The notes under the pieces: generated by a model | Database searches by the model: none | What the model was told of the DNA's origin: nothing | What the model saw: the letters and a program-made list of their open reading frames with translations, nothing else | Program-made: the position numbers and the translations under genes | From: PALSA-693 sp963834725 | GTDB taxonomy: Bacteria > Actinomycetota > Acidimicrobiia > Acidimicrobiales > Palsa-688 | DNA length: 64,000 nt | Assembly (NCBI GenBank): GCA_963834725.1 | Contig: CAWICN010000001.1 | Coordinates: 1,736,001-1,800,000 of the forward strand | Reading direction: 5' to 3' | Part shown: positions 9,555 to 17,560 of the stretch, one piece after another | Layout of the letters: each line of letters starts with the position of its first letter | Numbering within the stretch: position 1 is the first letter of the stretch

Positions 9555-10255
9555 CCGCTCAGCTCGCGACGTTGCGGCCAAACCCCATCTTGCCCCGCGG
9601 GAAGAGCCCAACTCGCACCGAATCGAGGCCTCTTCGCCGGGACGCCCAGCAGAACCTCACGAGAATCCTGGCCTCGGCCAGCGAGGTGTTCGCGCGGCGC
9701 GGCTACGAAGCCTGCATGGAAGAGATCGCCGAAAGGGCCGAGGTTGGAGTAGGTACCCTCTATCGGCGCTTCGCGAGTAAGTCGGAACTGGTAGGGGCAG
9801 TCGTCGAGGCCGCCAACAAGCGGACCGAGCAAATCGCCGAGAGTGTCCTAGCCGACTGCTCGCCAGCCGAAGGCGTATTCGAATTCCTCCGTCGATGCGT
9901 CGCCGCCCCGTCGTGCTGGCGGGTCATCGTGTCCAGAGCTCCTGGCATCGGTGACACACCACGACGAGGAATAACGCGGATCGCTCCGTTGGTGGAGTTG
10001 CTGCTCGAGAACGGCAAGAGGGCAGGGGACATACGAGAGGATGTGGTGTTCAGTGACCTAGCCGTAGCCTTGATGGCGGTTCGAGCGGTCGCCGATCTGT
10101 TCGACGCCCACGCACCTACCACGTCGAGTCGCTACCTCGAACTGGTGATGGCCGCTCTACGACCCGACGGCCATCCCTGGCAGACCCCCCCCATGACCAC
10201 CCAACAACTCACCGCCGTGCTCAGCGGGCGCCGAGATCAGACCCCTAGAGCATGA
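9551..10255 (+). CDS. TetR-family transcriptional repressor
   Basis: After an unstructured N-terminus of about 30 residues, the helix-turn-helix reads ILASASEVFARRGYEACMEE then IAERAEVGVGTLYRRFASKS, the TetR DNA-binding domain. A variable ligand-binding domain follows. The start codon overlaps the MFS stop (ATGA), so the two are co-translated. It very probably represses the operon through the inverted repeat at 8055-8077 and releases it when a pump substrate binds. The length of 234 residues is normal. Confidence 0.9.
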   Translation: MTAQLATLRPNPILPRGKSPTRTESRPLRRDAQQNLTRILASASEVFARRGYEACMEEIAERAEVGVGTLYRRFASKSELVGAVVEAANKRTEQIAESVLADCSPAEGVFEFLRRCVAAPSCWRVIVSRAPGIGDTPRRGITRIAPLVELLLENGKRAGDIREDVVFSDLAVALMAVRAVADLFDAHAPTTSSRYLELVMAALRPDGHPWQTPPMTTQQLTAVLSGRRDQTPRA

Positions 10256-10300
10256 CGGCTGCCATCCCGCCAGTGGACGGGATTCCTTTCCATCCGGGCC

Positions 10301-10615
10301 GTGCAACCCTCGGTCGATGTCGCGGTGTGGTGGAACCAGTTCAGCGCTGCCAACAGCAGCCTCTCCGTGTCGCTGCGCTGCAATCTGCTTTGCTGCAGCA
10401 CATTAGCGCTGGCCGTCCTTGAATCGAGCGACCGCCATCCGGACGTGGAGTTCGTCGAGTACGAGCAGCTGACCGCTGACCCGGCCGGGCAGGTCAGTTC
10501 GCTGGCTACGTTCCTGAACCAGCGGTTCGATGTTGGGGCCAACAAGGAGCAAGCCCACAGCAGCTCGCCCTCCACAACGTGTATCCCAAAACCCCGAGCC
10601 CGGCTTGTGGCATAA
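10301..10615 (+). pseudogene. Sulfotransferase-like C-terminal fragment
   Basis: Within this open frame the stretch HPDVEFVEYEQLTADPAGQV followed by SSLATFLNQRFD resembles the C-terminal part of PAPS-dependent sulfotransferases, where a Y-E-x-L-x-x-P motif precedes the final helices. The catalytic P-loop and 3'-phosphate motifs are absent, and the upstream 35 residues do not look family-like. It is a remnant only; the assignment rests on one short motif. Confidence 0.4.
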
Positions 10616-10718
10616 CGCCGGCCGGGCGATATCGTCGCAACGCGAGGATTGTCGCCGGGCATCTCGTTTCGGCCGCCCGGGGTGCCGGACGCCTGGTGTT
10701 CGAGCATCATGGATGAGG

Positions 10719-11409
10719 ATGAACCTTGCTGAACGCGTGTCGGACTGGCTGGGTGAGCTGGTTGTGCTCGAGCGCCAGGTCTTCAGCGGCGAGGAGGCTG
10801 AGGTTTGGAGGGCGAGCAGCGGAGGGCGACAGCTGGCCATGCACGTCAGCCCACCCTGGCGCAGCCGGGCCGAACTCGCGTAATGCCACGCTGTGGCCCG
10901 TCACGCGGGCAAGCTCGTGGAGGCGGTGGTCGTTCCGCTGGAGGTGGAGTGTTCGACCATGGTGGGCTGGGACGGTCGGCTGGTGGCCATCTCGGAGTGG
11001 GTCGAGGGCTCCATGGCCGATCCCACCGAGGCCGTCCAGGTCGCCGCCGCTGGCCGGCTGTTGGCGGATATCCACGGCGCGCTGGTCGCCTGGGCCCGGT
11101 CCGCCTCGCCCGCCGAATCCGGCTACGGACGGCCCCCCTATGGCGGTTGTTGAGTTGGCCGACCCGGAGTTGGACGCCTGGTGGGCGGCCCGGGCGCCAG
11201 GGCTGGTGCGGGGTGTCTGCCACGGCGACTACTACCGACACAACCTCCTGGTCGACCACGACGAGATCCGCGGGATCATCGACTGGCACGAGGCCCGCCT
11301 GGGCCCGTTGATCGGAGAGGTCGCCTTCGCGGCCTGGGAGTTCGGCCCACGATCCCGCGGATTCATACACGAGACGATGGACAGAAGCGACCGTGCGCTC
11401 AGACGATGA
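10719..11409 (+). pseudogene. APH/phosphotransferase-family kinase, broken
   Basis: The frame from the ATG at 10719 (MNLAERVSDWLGELVVLERQ) has the N-lobe and an in-frame TAA at 10881. It continues in the same frame through VISEWVEG-like hinge residues (LVAISEWVEGSMADPTEAV). After a slip at the C6 run 11134-11139 it gives the catalytic region CHGDYYRHNLLV and the metal-binding IIDWHEARLGP. These are the HGD-x4-N and IDW motifs of aminoglycoside phosphotransferase and fructosamine-kinase relatives. One nonsense codon and one frameshift make it inactive as read. The substrate cannot be stated. Confidence 0.7.
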
Positions 11410-11508
11410 GAGGGCGGGATCATCCGGCCCGTCGGGGCGTGAGACGGCCAGCACGACCAGGTAGTCGTCGGCCTCGGCAAGCTCACTTACGAGGGCAAGA
11501 TTGGCCAC
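11410..11508 (-). pseudogene. N-terminal fragment, possibly PPOX-type flavin/F420 protein
   Basis: From a GTG at 11508 with a GGAGGGAG site upstream, about 30 residues read LALVSELAEADDYLVVLAVS before the sequence turns into the antisense of the kinase tail. The pattern (helix, then VVLAVSRPDG) resembles the start of pyridoxamine-phosphate-oxidase-fold proteins. The good ribosome site suggests a once-real gene that lost its body. Confidence 0.35.
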
Positions 11509-11538
11509 CGTAGTCTCCCTCCGTTTGTCGCACCACGC

Positions 11539-12033
11539 CTACGAGCCAGCAGCTGCAGGCAGTCCATTGGTACCAGCACTGCCGTCTGCTCTCGTCCTGG
11601 TCGAAACGATGTCCAGCCGAAGGAGCGCCTTTATGCCGAGGCCCTTCAACATCAGCCGCATCACCGCTGGATAGGCGCTCTTGACGAGAGGGCGATTCGC
11701 TTCCCAGGCGAACACTTCGGGAGAGGCCACTTCGTAGGTCCGAGCCTTGAGCCGGATGCGACCACCTCCAGCAGCCACCAGGTTGCGGCACCAGTCTGAT
11801 TCTGTTCCGAAGGTGAGGGGAATGACGAACACGTCACCGGCAAGACGTGCACCTGTTGAGGTCTCATAGGTTCGGCCGCTTCGCCGTCCCGTGTGGTACA
11901 CCCGGGCGGCCATGGACATGTGCTTGCGGCCCGCCACCTTCTTCACCAGTGGATTCAGGATCTTCGTCATCGGCCGCATGACGTATCGGATGAGGCCCGA
12001 GGGGCGCACGACCGGTCTTGCTGGTTGAGCCAT
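11539..12033 (-). CDS. DDN-type deazaflavin (F420)-dependent nitroreductase family protein
   Basis: A 164-residue protein with the family hallmarks: a short basic N-terminal region, GRRSGRTYETSTGARLAGDV, FGTESDWCRNLVAAGGGRIR and ARTYEVASPE. Members bind F420H2 and reduce nitro or unsaturated substrates, or act as quinone reductases at the membrane. The ATG at 12033 has an AAGGAG site six bases upstream; longer readings lack family similarity. The next minus-strand gene upstream encodes an FMN reductase-like protein, so the two may form a redox unit. Confidence 0.8.
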   Translation of the reverse strand: MAQPARPVVRPSGLIRYVMRPMTKILNPLVKKVAGRKHMSMAARVYHTGRRSGRTYETSTGARLAGDVFVIPLTFGTESDWCRNLVAAGGGRIRLKARTYEVASPEVFAWEANRPLVKSAYPAVMRLMLKGLGIKALLRLDIVSTRTRADGSAGTNGLPAAAGS

Positions 12034-12127
12034 GTTCGTTCTCCTTGTCATCGTCTGTGCGGCTTGCCGGCTCGCTTCGGATGGGATGGAGGCAACTCGG
12101 GGCTGGTGTCGACCCAGTCCATTCGGG

Positions 12128-12765
12128 TTATCGCTCCGCATGCGCTGCCATCTGTCGGATGAAGGCCGGCGGCAGCTGACCTTGCGCCCGAGCACCCTCA
12201 AGAGATCTGGACCACCAAGAGAGATCGTCGAGGAGGATGGTCGCGGCTGTCTGGGTACGTGGGTCCTTCGGCTGGCCATCGTCGCCGAAGGCGTCGGACA
12301 CGTAGGGGATGAGGACGACGTTGTTCCTCAGCGGCACCAGTTCGGCTTCGACCCCGATCGCGCGAGGTGTTCGACGGCGCGGCTTCCTCCGGCAATGCTT
12401 CCGCTGTAGGCGACACAGCCGAAGGGCTTGATGCGGAAGGCGAAGGTGGCGAAGACGCTGGCGATGGCATTCTTCAAGACACCGGGAACGCTATGGTTGT
12501 ACTCGGGGGTGATCAACACGTAGGCGTCACCCTGCGCGATCTTCTTGTTCCACTCTTTGACGGTCGGAGCTGAGAACGTCGGGTTGTTGAAGTCACTCAC
12601 GGCCGCGAAGGTCTCCGCGAAGATGGGAAGTTCCCAGTCGCGAAGGTCGAGGATCTCAACGTCGAAGTCCGGGTGCTCATTCGCGCTGGCCGTAAACCAT
12701 AGGATGACAAGGTCGGCGGCCCGTCCGTCTCTGGTGCTGCCGATGATGATCTTCAGCTTGCTGAT
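12128..12765 (-). CDS. NADPH-dependent FMN reductase family protein, one frameshift
   Basis: Flavodoxin-fold reductase of the SsuE/YieF type. Visible are KLKIIIGSTRDGRAADL (phosphate-binding loop), the flavin motif LITPEYNHSVPGVLKNAI and PFGCVAYSGSIAGGSRAVEHL. A one-base slip near 12355 separates this from the C-terminus (PLRNNVVLIPYVSDAFGDDG). The expected initiator aligns with an ATC codon at 12765 behind an AAGGAA site. No ATG, GTG or TTG lies at that place, so the start may be a base error or an unusual codon. The length is normal once the frames are joined. Confidence 0.75.
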
Positions 12766-12902
12766 TCGTTTCCTTCTTCCGGAGGGATCTGCCTTGGCGC
12801 ATTTCGCTTCTTTGTCGCTGCGCTCTGCTTGCCTGCGGCGCAGACAGCCACCGGATAGGACGATGTCGAAGTCCGAAAAGTGACGGGCGTTGGCTGAGAC
12901 CG

Positions 12903-13796
12903 CTACGGACCGACGGCGGTGAGGGAGAGCTGCGTCCGGGCGAGGTCCAACGTCACCGAGTCGGCGACGACGTGCACCTTTCTCACTCGATGCTCCTCGA
13001 CGGTGAGGAGCATGATCCCCGCGAGCTCTCGATCGACGAAACCGAGCAGCGCCATCTCGCCGCCCACCGGTTGCGAGACCAACATCGTGGGCGGGCCCCA
13101 GAACCGGATCAGGTTGCGCGCCACCCTCTGCGCCCCGACAACGACCGTGCCCGGCCTGCTGTCGATCGAGCCGGAGGCATCTGGATCGAGCACGGCGATG
13201 AGCTCCTCGAGCTGTCCGGTCGAACACGCTGCGATAAAGCGCTCGACGACCTCGCGCTGCTCGGCGCCCTCTGGCTGTGACACTTCGACGCCGTTGGCAT
13301 CATCAATCTTGCGCCTGGCCCGGCGGGCGAGCTGACGACAGCCAGTTGGTGTTCTGCCCACCGTCTCGGCGATGAGCTCGAACGGCATCCGAAAGAGGTC
13401 GTGGAGAACGAAAACGACGCGCTCAGCCGGAGAGAGCCGCCGCAAGACCACGACGAGCGCCAGCCGAACGTTGTCGTCGAGCGTGATCCGATCGGCTGGG
13501 TCGACCGTCGCCGTGGCTGAAGTCCGGTGGTCCAGTTCGAAGGTGTCATGGGCGCGCTCACGGCGCACACGCGCCGACTTCATCAGGTCGAAGCACAGAC
13601 GACTGGTCACCACGATCAGCCATCCCCGCTTGTCTTCGATCTCGTTCACGTGTGCTTGGAGGAGGCGAGAGAACGCCTCTTGCACCACATCTTCGGCTTC
13701 CGAGACGTCACCGAGCATGCGGAAGGCCAGATCGACCAGGTAGGGCCTGTGAGCCTGCCACGCCTCAGCGACGGGATCGTCATCCATGCGCACCAT
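12903..13796 (-). CDS. ECF41-type sigma factor (SigJ-like) with SnoaL-like C-terminal domain
   Basis: A 297-residue protein. Sigma region 2 (YLVDLAFRMLGDVSEAEDVV, KRGWLIVVTSRLCFDLMKSA) and region 4 (RLSPAERVVFVLHDLFRMPF, AETVGRTPTGCRQLARRARR) are followed by a domain of about 110 residues of the SnoaL/NTF2 fold, the mark of ECF41. In known ECF41 factors that extension tunes activity in place of an anti-sigma factor. These sigma genes usually sit beside carboxymuconolactone decarboxylase or oxidoreductase genes, as here at 13997. A promoter matching the known ECF41 consensus lies upstream, so autoactivation is likely. Confidence 0.9.
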   Translation of the reverse strand: MVRMDDDPVAEAWQAHRPYLVDLAFRMLGDVSEAEDVVQEAFSRLLQAHVNEIEDKRGWLIVVTSRLCFDLMKSARVRRERAHDTFELDHRTSATATVDPADRITLDDNVRLALVVVLRRLSPAERVVFVLHDLFRMPFELIAETVGRTPTGCRQLARRARRKIDDANGVEVSQPEGAEQREVVERFIAACSTGQLEELIAVLDPDASGSIDSRPGTVVVGAQRVARNLIRFWGPPTMLVSQPVGGEMALLGFVDRELAGIMLLTVEEHRVRKVHVVADSVTLDLARTQLSLTAVGP

Positions 13797-13855
13797 CTTC
13801 TCGTTTTCCGTGCTGGACCAGCCGGCTGCGCCGGCTCTTTACTCCGACCGGTTAG

Positions 13856-13882
13856 GACGAGGTAGCCGACGCGAATGTGACA
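13856..13882 (-). promoter_or_regulatory. ECF41-type promoter of the sigma gene
   Basis: On the minus strand TGTCACA (13882-13876), 16 bases, then CGTC (13859-13856) reproduces the published ECF41 consensus TGTCACA-N16-CGTC exactly. It lies about 60 bases upstream of the sigma-factor ATG at 13796, implying autoregulation. Confidence 0.7.
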
Positions 13883-13901
13883 CGGCGCCGGCTCACCCAG
13901 T

Positions 13902-13928
13902 CGTCACTTTCTCCCTCGCTACCTCGTC
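13902..13928 (+). promoter_or_regulatory. ECF41-type promoter of the carboxymuconolactone decarboxylase gene
   Basis: CGTCACT (13902-13908), 16 bases, then CGTC (13925-13928) matches the ECF41 promoter at five of seven -35 positions with identical spacing and -10. The -10 region GCTACCTCGTCCT is the mirror of the one on the other side, so the divergent promoters form an inverted repeat. It lies about 70 bases ahead of the ATG at 13997. Confidence 0.55.
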
Positions 13929-13996
13929 CTTACTCGTACCGGAACGCCTGGCCCCCTGAGCAACGGGCGCCCGATCGATGCACCACGAGGAGAACG

Positions 13997-14548
13997 ATGA
14001 GCCGAGTCCCCATTCACACCGTCCAGGATGCGCCGGAGGCATCGAGGCCCCTGCTCGAAGGGGTCATCCAGTTCTCGCCCACCGGCAAGCCGCTCAACCT
14101 GCACGCCCAGATGGCCCACTCCCCCGCCGTGTTGGCTGCTTACACGTCCATTCGGCGGGCAACCGCCGAGCACGGCACACTCGGACAACCGCTGGCCGCG
14201 GCCCTCATGCTGGCGACGGCGAGCACCGAGGGCAACGAGTACGCCGTCGGGATCACCACCAGGCTGGCGCTGGGTAGCGGGTGGCCTGAGGACAAGGTGG
14301 CTGCGCTGCGCAACGGAGAAGCGCTCGGCGACCCCAAAGTTGACGCGCTGGTGAGCCTCACCTGAGAGGCGGCCGGCCATGCGGGCCGCGTGAGTGACAC
14401 CTCGTGGAAGGAAGCAGAGACCGCCGGATGGTCTGACGAGGAACTGACCGAGGCCTTCGCCTATCTGGGTCTGACTCTCTTCACCGCCTACTTCCTCAAT
14501 TACGCCGAGACCGAGGTTGATCTTCCCACCGGTCCTGCCGCCGCTTGA
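13997..14548 (+). pseudogene. Carboxymuconolactone decarboxylase (AhpD-like) family protein with in-frame stop
   Basis: Start ATG 13997 after GAGGAGAA. The first 122 residues read as a CMD-fold protein (SPTGKPLNLHAQMAHSPAVL, MLATASTEGNEYAVGITTRL, where the usual E-x-x-C-x-x-H site appears without its cysteine and histidine). A TGA at 14363 interrupts, but the same frame continues with REAAGH-like residues, WSDEELTEAFAYLGLTLF and TAYFLNYAETEVDLP to a TGA at 14546. One nonsense change or base error explains the break. The neighbouring ECF41 sigma gene is the classical partner of CMD genes. Confidence 0.75.
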
Positions 14549-14558
14549 GGCACCGGAG

Positions 14559-14945
14559 ATGGAACTGGTCCAGGCGCGCATTGTCACCGATGACGTGGAG
14601 ACGATCGCCGACTTCTACACACGCCTCGTCGGTGAGTCTGTTCCACTCAACGAGTACTACGTGGAGGTGCCGACCGGCACAGCGTCGATCGGCTTCTCCA
14701 AGTCACGCTTTACCGAGGAGCACTGCCCGGGCGGTTCGTGCAAGAGGGTACCCCTGAGCAGGCGAGGCGAGGTCATCCTCGACTTCACAGTCGACGACGT
14801 CGACGCTGAGTACGAACGAATCAAGCGCCTCGATGTCGAATGGGTGATGCCACCCACCACACAGCCGTGGGGATCCCGATCGATGCTCTTTCGCGACCCC
14901 GAAGGACACCTCATAAACATCTTCTCCAGAACACATTCCGAGTAA
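14559..14945 (+). CDS. VOC/glyoxalase-family protein
   Basis: A 128-residue single-domain vicinal-oxygen-chelate protein. It shows ARIVTDDVETIADFYTRLVG at the N-terminus and MLFRDPEGHLINIFS at the C-terminus, the two beta-alpha-beta modules of the fold, with conserved acidic residues for a metal. Its role is unknown: glyoxalase, dioxygenase or antibiotic-binding proteins all share this fold. It lies between the CMD gene and an MFS gene on the same strand with short gaps, so all may be in the ECF41 regulon. Confidence 0.8.
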   Translation: MELVQARIVTDDVETIADFYTRLVGESVPLNEYYVEVPTGTASIGFSKSRFTEEHCPGGSCKRVPLSRRGEVILDFTVDDVDAEYERIKRLDVEWVMPPTTQPWGSRSMLFRDPEGHLINIFSRTHSE

Positions 14946-14962
14946 GGGAGCGAGAAGCACCG

Positions 14963-16475
14963 ATGGCCACAACCGAGATCCTCACGCCGCCCGACGAGAT
15001 CACCACGAGGAGGCAGCACCTCGGGCTGGCGCTCGGGGTCATCTCGCTGGCCCAGCTCATGCTCGTGCTCGACGAGCTGATCGTCAACACTGCCTTGCCG
15101 CACATCGAAGGGGCGCTTCATTTCTCTGGCACCGCCCTCGAATGGGTCGTCACGGTCTACGCGATCACCTTCGGGGGTTGCTCATGTTCGGGGGCCGATC
15201 CGGCGACATCCTTGGACGCCGTCGGGTGTTCGTGGCTGGCGTCCTGGTCTTCACCCTCGGATCGCTGAGCGGCGGCCTGTCGGGCGATTCGGCATGGCTC
15301 ATCGGGTCGAGAGCGCTGCAGGGCCTTGGCGCTGCCTTCGCCGCGCCGGCCGCTTTGTCCCTCATCGCCGTCACCTTCCCCGAAGGCAAGCATCGCACCC
15401 GGGCGTTGGGGGTTTACGCGGCCATGACGGGCATGGGAGGTGCGATCGGGCTCCTCCTCGGCGGCGTGCTTACCACTTACGCGTCGTGGCGTTGGGTCTT
15501 CTTCGTGAACGTCCCCCTTGGCTTGGTCCTTATCCTCGGCGCCTTCGCGGTGATCCCGGAGTCGACGCGCCACCCCCGGCAGTGGGATGTGCTCGGTGCC
15601 GTGCTCGCCACCGCGGGTTTCGCCGCCCTCGTCTACGGACGCACCCACGGCGCAACCGGCCCCGACGGGATTTCCCACTGGAGCGAGCCGATGACGCTCG
15701 CTTGCCTGTCGTTTGCGACGGTCGCGCTTGCCACCTTCGTCTTCATCGAAGCCCGGCAAAGACAACCGCTCCTGCCACTGTGGATCTTCCAGAACCGAAA
15801 CCGCGTCGGCGTCTACCTGATCCTCTTGTGCCTGGCCTCGGTCTTCTTCGCGATGTTCTTCTTCATGACTCTCTACATACAGACGGTCTGGGCTACAGCG
15901 CCCTCAAAGGCGGCCTGGCCTGGCTCCCGTTCGTCGGCACATTCATCGTCTTCGCCGGGATCAACACCAAGCTCGTCTCCAAGGTCGGTGCCCGCATCCC
16001 CATCACGACGGGCGCCGTGCTGGCACCGATCGCCCTCTACTGGATGTCGCATCTGCATCCCGACAGCAACTACCTGACCAGCCTCTGCCTCCCGCTGATC
16101 GTGTTCGCCGCGGGGGCGGGACTCATCTTCGTGCCGCTGACGATGACCGTTGTCGCGGGAATCGCCGACGAGAACGCAGGGGTTGCGTCAAGCATGTTCA
16201 ACGCGGGTCAGCAAGTCGGAGGGGCGCTCGGCCTCGCCGTCATCGGAAGCGTGACCTGGACGGTGGTCAACAACAAGGTTCACACCATCGCCGCGTCAAC
16301 CCCAGGGGCGTCCGGAGCGACCGCCCACCGAATCGCCTACGACGCTGCGATGACCTCAGGTATCCATACCGCCATGCTCATGGGCGCTGGGGCAGCTATC
16401 ACCGCCCTCGCAATCGCCCTCGTCATCATCCGAGTCCGGCGGGAGGACCTGCCCGACACCCCTATGCCGGTTTGA
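14963..16475 (+). CDS. MFS transporter, DHA2 family, two frameshifts
   Basis: Three frames join into one protein of about 500 residues. Helix 1 reads LAQLMLVLDELIVNTALPHI. A slip at the G5 run near 15173 separates it from GGRSGDILGRRRVFVAGVLV (motif A). A second slip near 15885 separates it from the C-terminal helices (PLIVFAAGAGLIFVPLTMTV, FNAGQQVGGALGLAVIG). The D-E-x-I-V-N-x-A-L-P signature of helix 1 marks 14-helix drug exporters. Because every part of the fold is present, sequencing indels are as likely as real inactivation. Probably exports a toxic metabolite. Confidence 0.8.
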
Positions 16476-16720
16476 AGCCGGCCGTTAGGGCGAGCTGTCG
16501 TCGGACCAGTGCGCCCCTCAGAACTTGCTGAGCTTTGTCTGGCGTCCCCGGCAGCGATGCCGGGTAGGTGGCGACCCGAGGCGAAGATGGTCGAGATCAT
16601 TTCCTCGGGCTCGGCTCCGGCCAGCACCAGCCCGATCGCCAAGGCCGCGAGCTGGCGTCGCAACTCGGTGTTCTCGGCCGCCAGCTCCTCATACGACTGA
16701 CGCGCCTCGTCGTCTGCCAC
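16337..16720 (-). CDS. Hypothetical protein with N-terminal coiled coil
   Basis: From a GTG at 16720 the reading gives DDEARQSYEELAAENTELRR followed by QLAALAIGLVLAGAEPEEMI, a heptad-like leucine/glutamate pattern typical of a short coiled coil. No family was recognised. The C-terminal third is antisense to the MFS gene 3' end and is unlikely to be informative, so the real stop may have been lost. Confidence 0.3.
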   Translation of the reverse strand: MADDEARQSYEELAAENTELRRQLAALAIGLVLAGAEPEEMISTIFASGRHLPGIAAGDARQSSASSEGRTGPTTARPNGRLQTGIGVSGRSSRRTRMMTRAIARAVIAAPAPMSMAVWIPEVIAAS

Positions 16721-16897
16721 ACCCGAAATTCCAGCAGCCCCGGGGGAGAAATCGCGAGTATCAAGCGACCACAAACGCGCTGGTCCCGCGCGTCTCTCAA
16801 ACTTCCTAAACGACGACTCGATCCGGCACGTGAACACTTACGAGTGAGCGGAGGTCGTTTGGATCGAGATGGGGCGTGGACACTACAATGGCCTGCC

Positions 16898-17560
16898 ATG
16901 ATCAGTACCGCCCAGACGAGGACCCTGTCGGAGGCCGAGTCCAAGCTGCTCGTCGCTTCATACGGCGTTCCGGTACCGCCAGAGGAACTCGTCGCGACGG
17001 CCGCAGAGGCAGCCGGCGCGGCCAAGCGTATCGGGTTCCCGGTCGTATTGAAGGTGTGCGGCGAGGGTCTGGCCCACAAGACTGAACGTGGCTTGGTCCG
17101 ACTGAACCTTGGTGAGCACGCGGCGGTTGAGCGTGCCGCGGCCGAGCTACTCGCTCTTGTCCAGCCGGAGGACGGTCCCGTCGGTCTCCTCGTTGGCGCC
17201 ATGGTACACGGCCACCGAGAGTTGATCGCCGGCGTGCATCGGGACGAGCACTGGGGAGCGTGCGTCATGCTCGGTGTTGGTGGCATCTTCGCTGAGGTGC
17301 TCGCCGATGCAGCCTTCCGGCTGGCCCCAGCCAGTAAGGTCGACGCCGATGAGCTGATCGAGGATCTCCGAAGTCAGGCGCTGCTCGGGCCGTTTCGCGG
17401 CGAGCCCGCCGTAGATCGCTGCCGCTTAATCGACGTGCTTGTCGGCCTGTCGGCTCTCGCGACGGCGAACGATTCGATCGTCGCCGTTGACATCAACCCG
17501 CTGATAGTGGCTGATGGAGTGCCAATCGCAGTGGACGCTCTGGTGGAGGTACGGGCGTGA
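16898..17560 (+). CDS. NDP-forming acyl-CoA synthetase, ATP-grasp (beta) subunit
   Basis: A 220-residue ATP-grasp protein of the acetyl-CoA synthetase (ADP-forming)/succinyl-CoA synthetase superfamily. It has LSEAESKLLVASYGVPVPPE, the ATP-grasp lysine in GFPVVLKVCGEGLAHKTERG, the glycine-rich ACVMLGVGGIFAEVLAD and VAVDINPLIV near the C-terminus. It transfers phosphate between nucleotide and the phosphohistidine of the partner subunit. The stop overlaps the next start (GTGA), so the two subunits are made together. The acyl substrate is unknown. Confidence 0.85.
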   Translation: MISTAQTRTLSEAESKLLVASYGVPVPPEELVATAAEAAGAAKRIGFPVVLKVCGEGLAHKTERGLVRLNLGEHAAVERAAAELLALVQPEDGPVGLLVGAMVHGHRELIAGVHRDEHWGACVMLGVGGIFAEVLADAAFRLAPASKVDADELIEDLRSQALLGPFRGEPAVDRCRLIDVLVGLSALATANDSIVAVDINPLIVADGVPIAVDALVEVRA

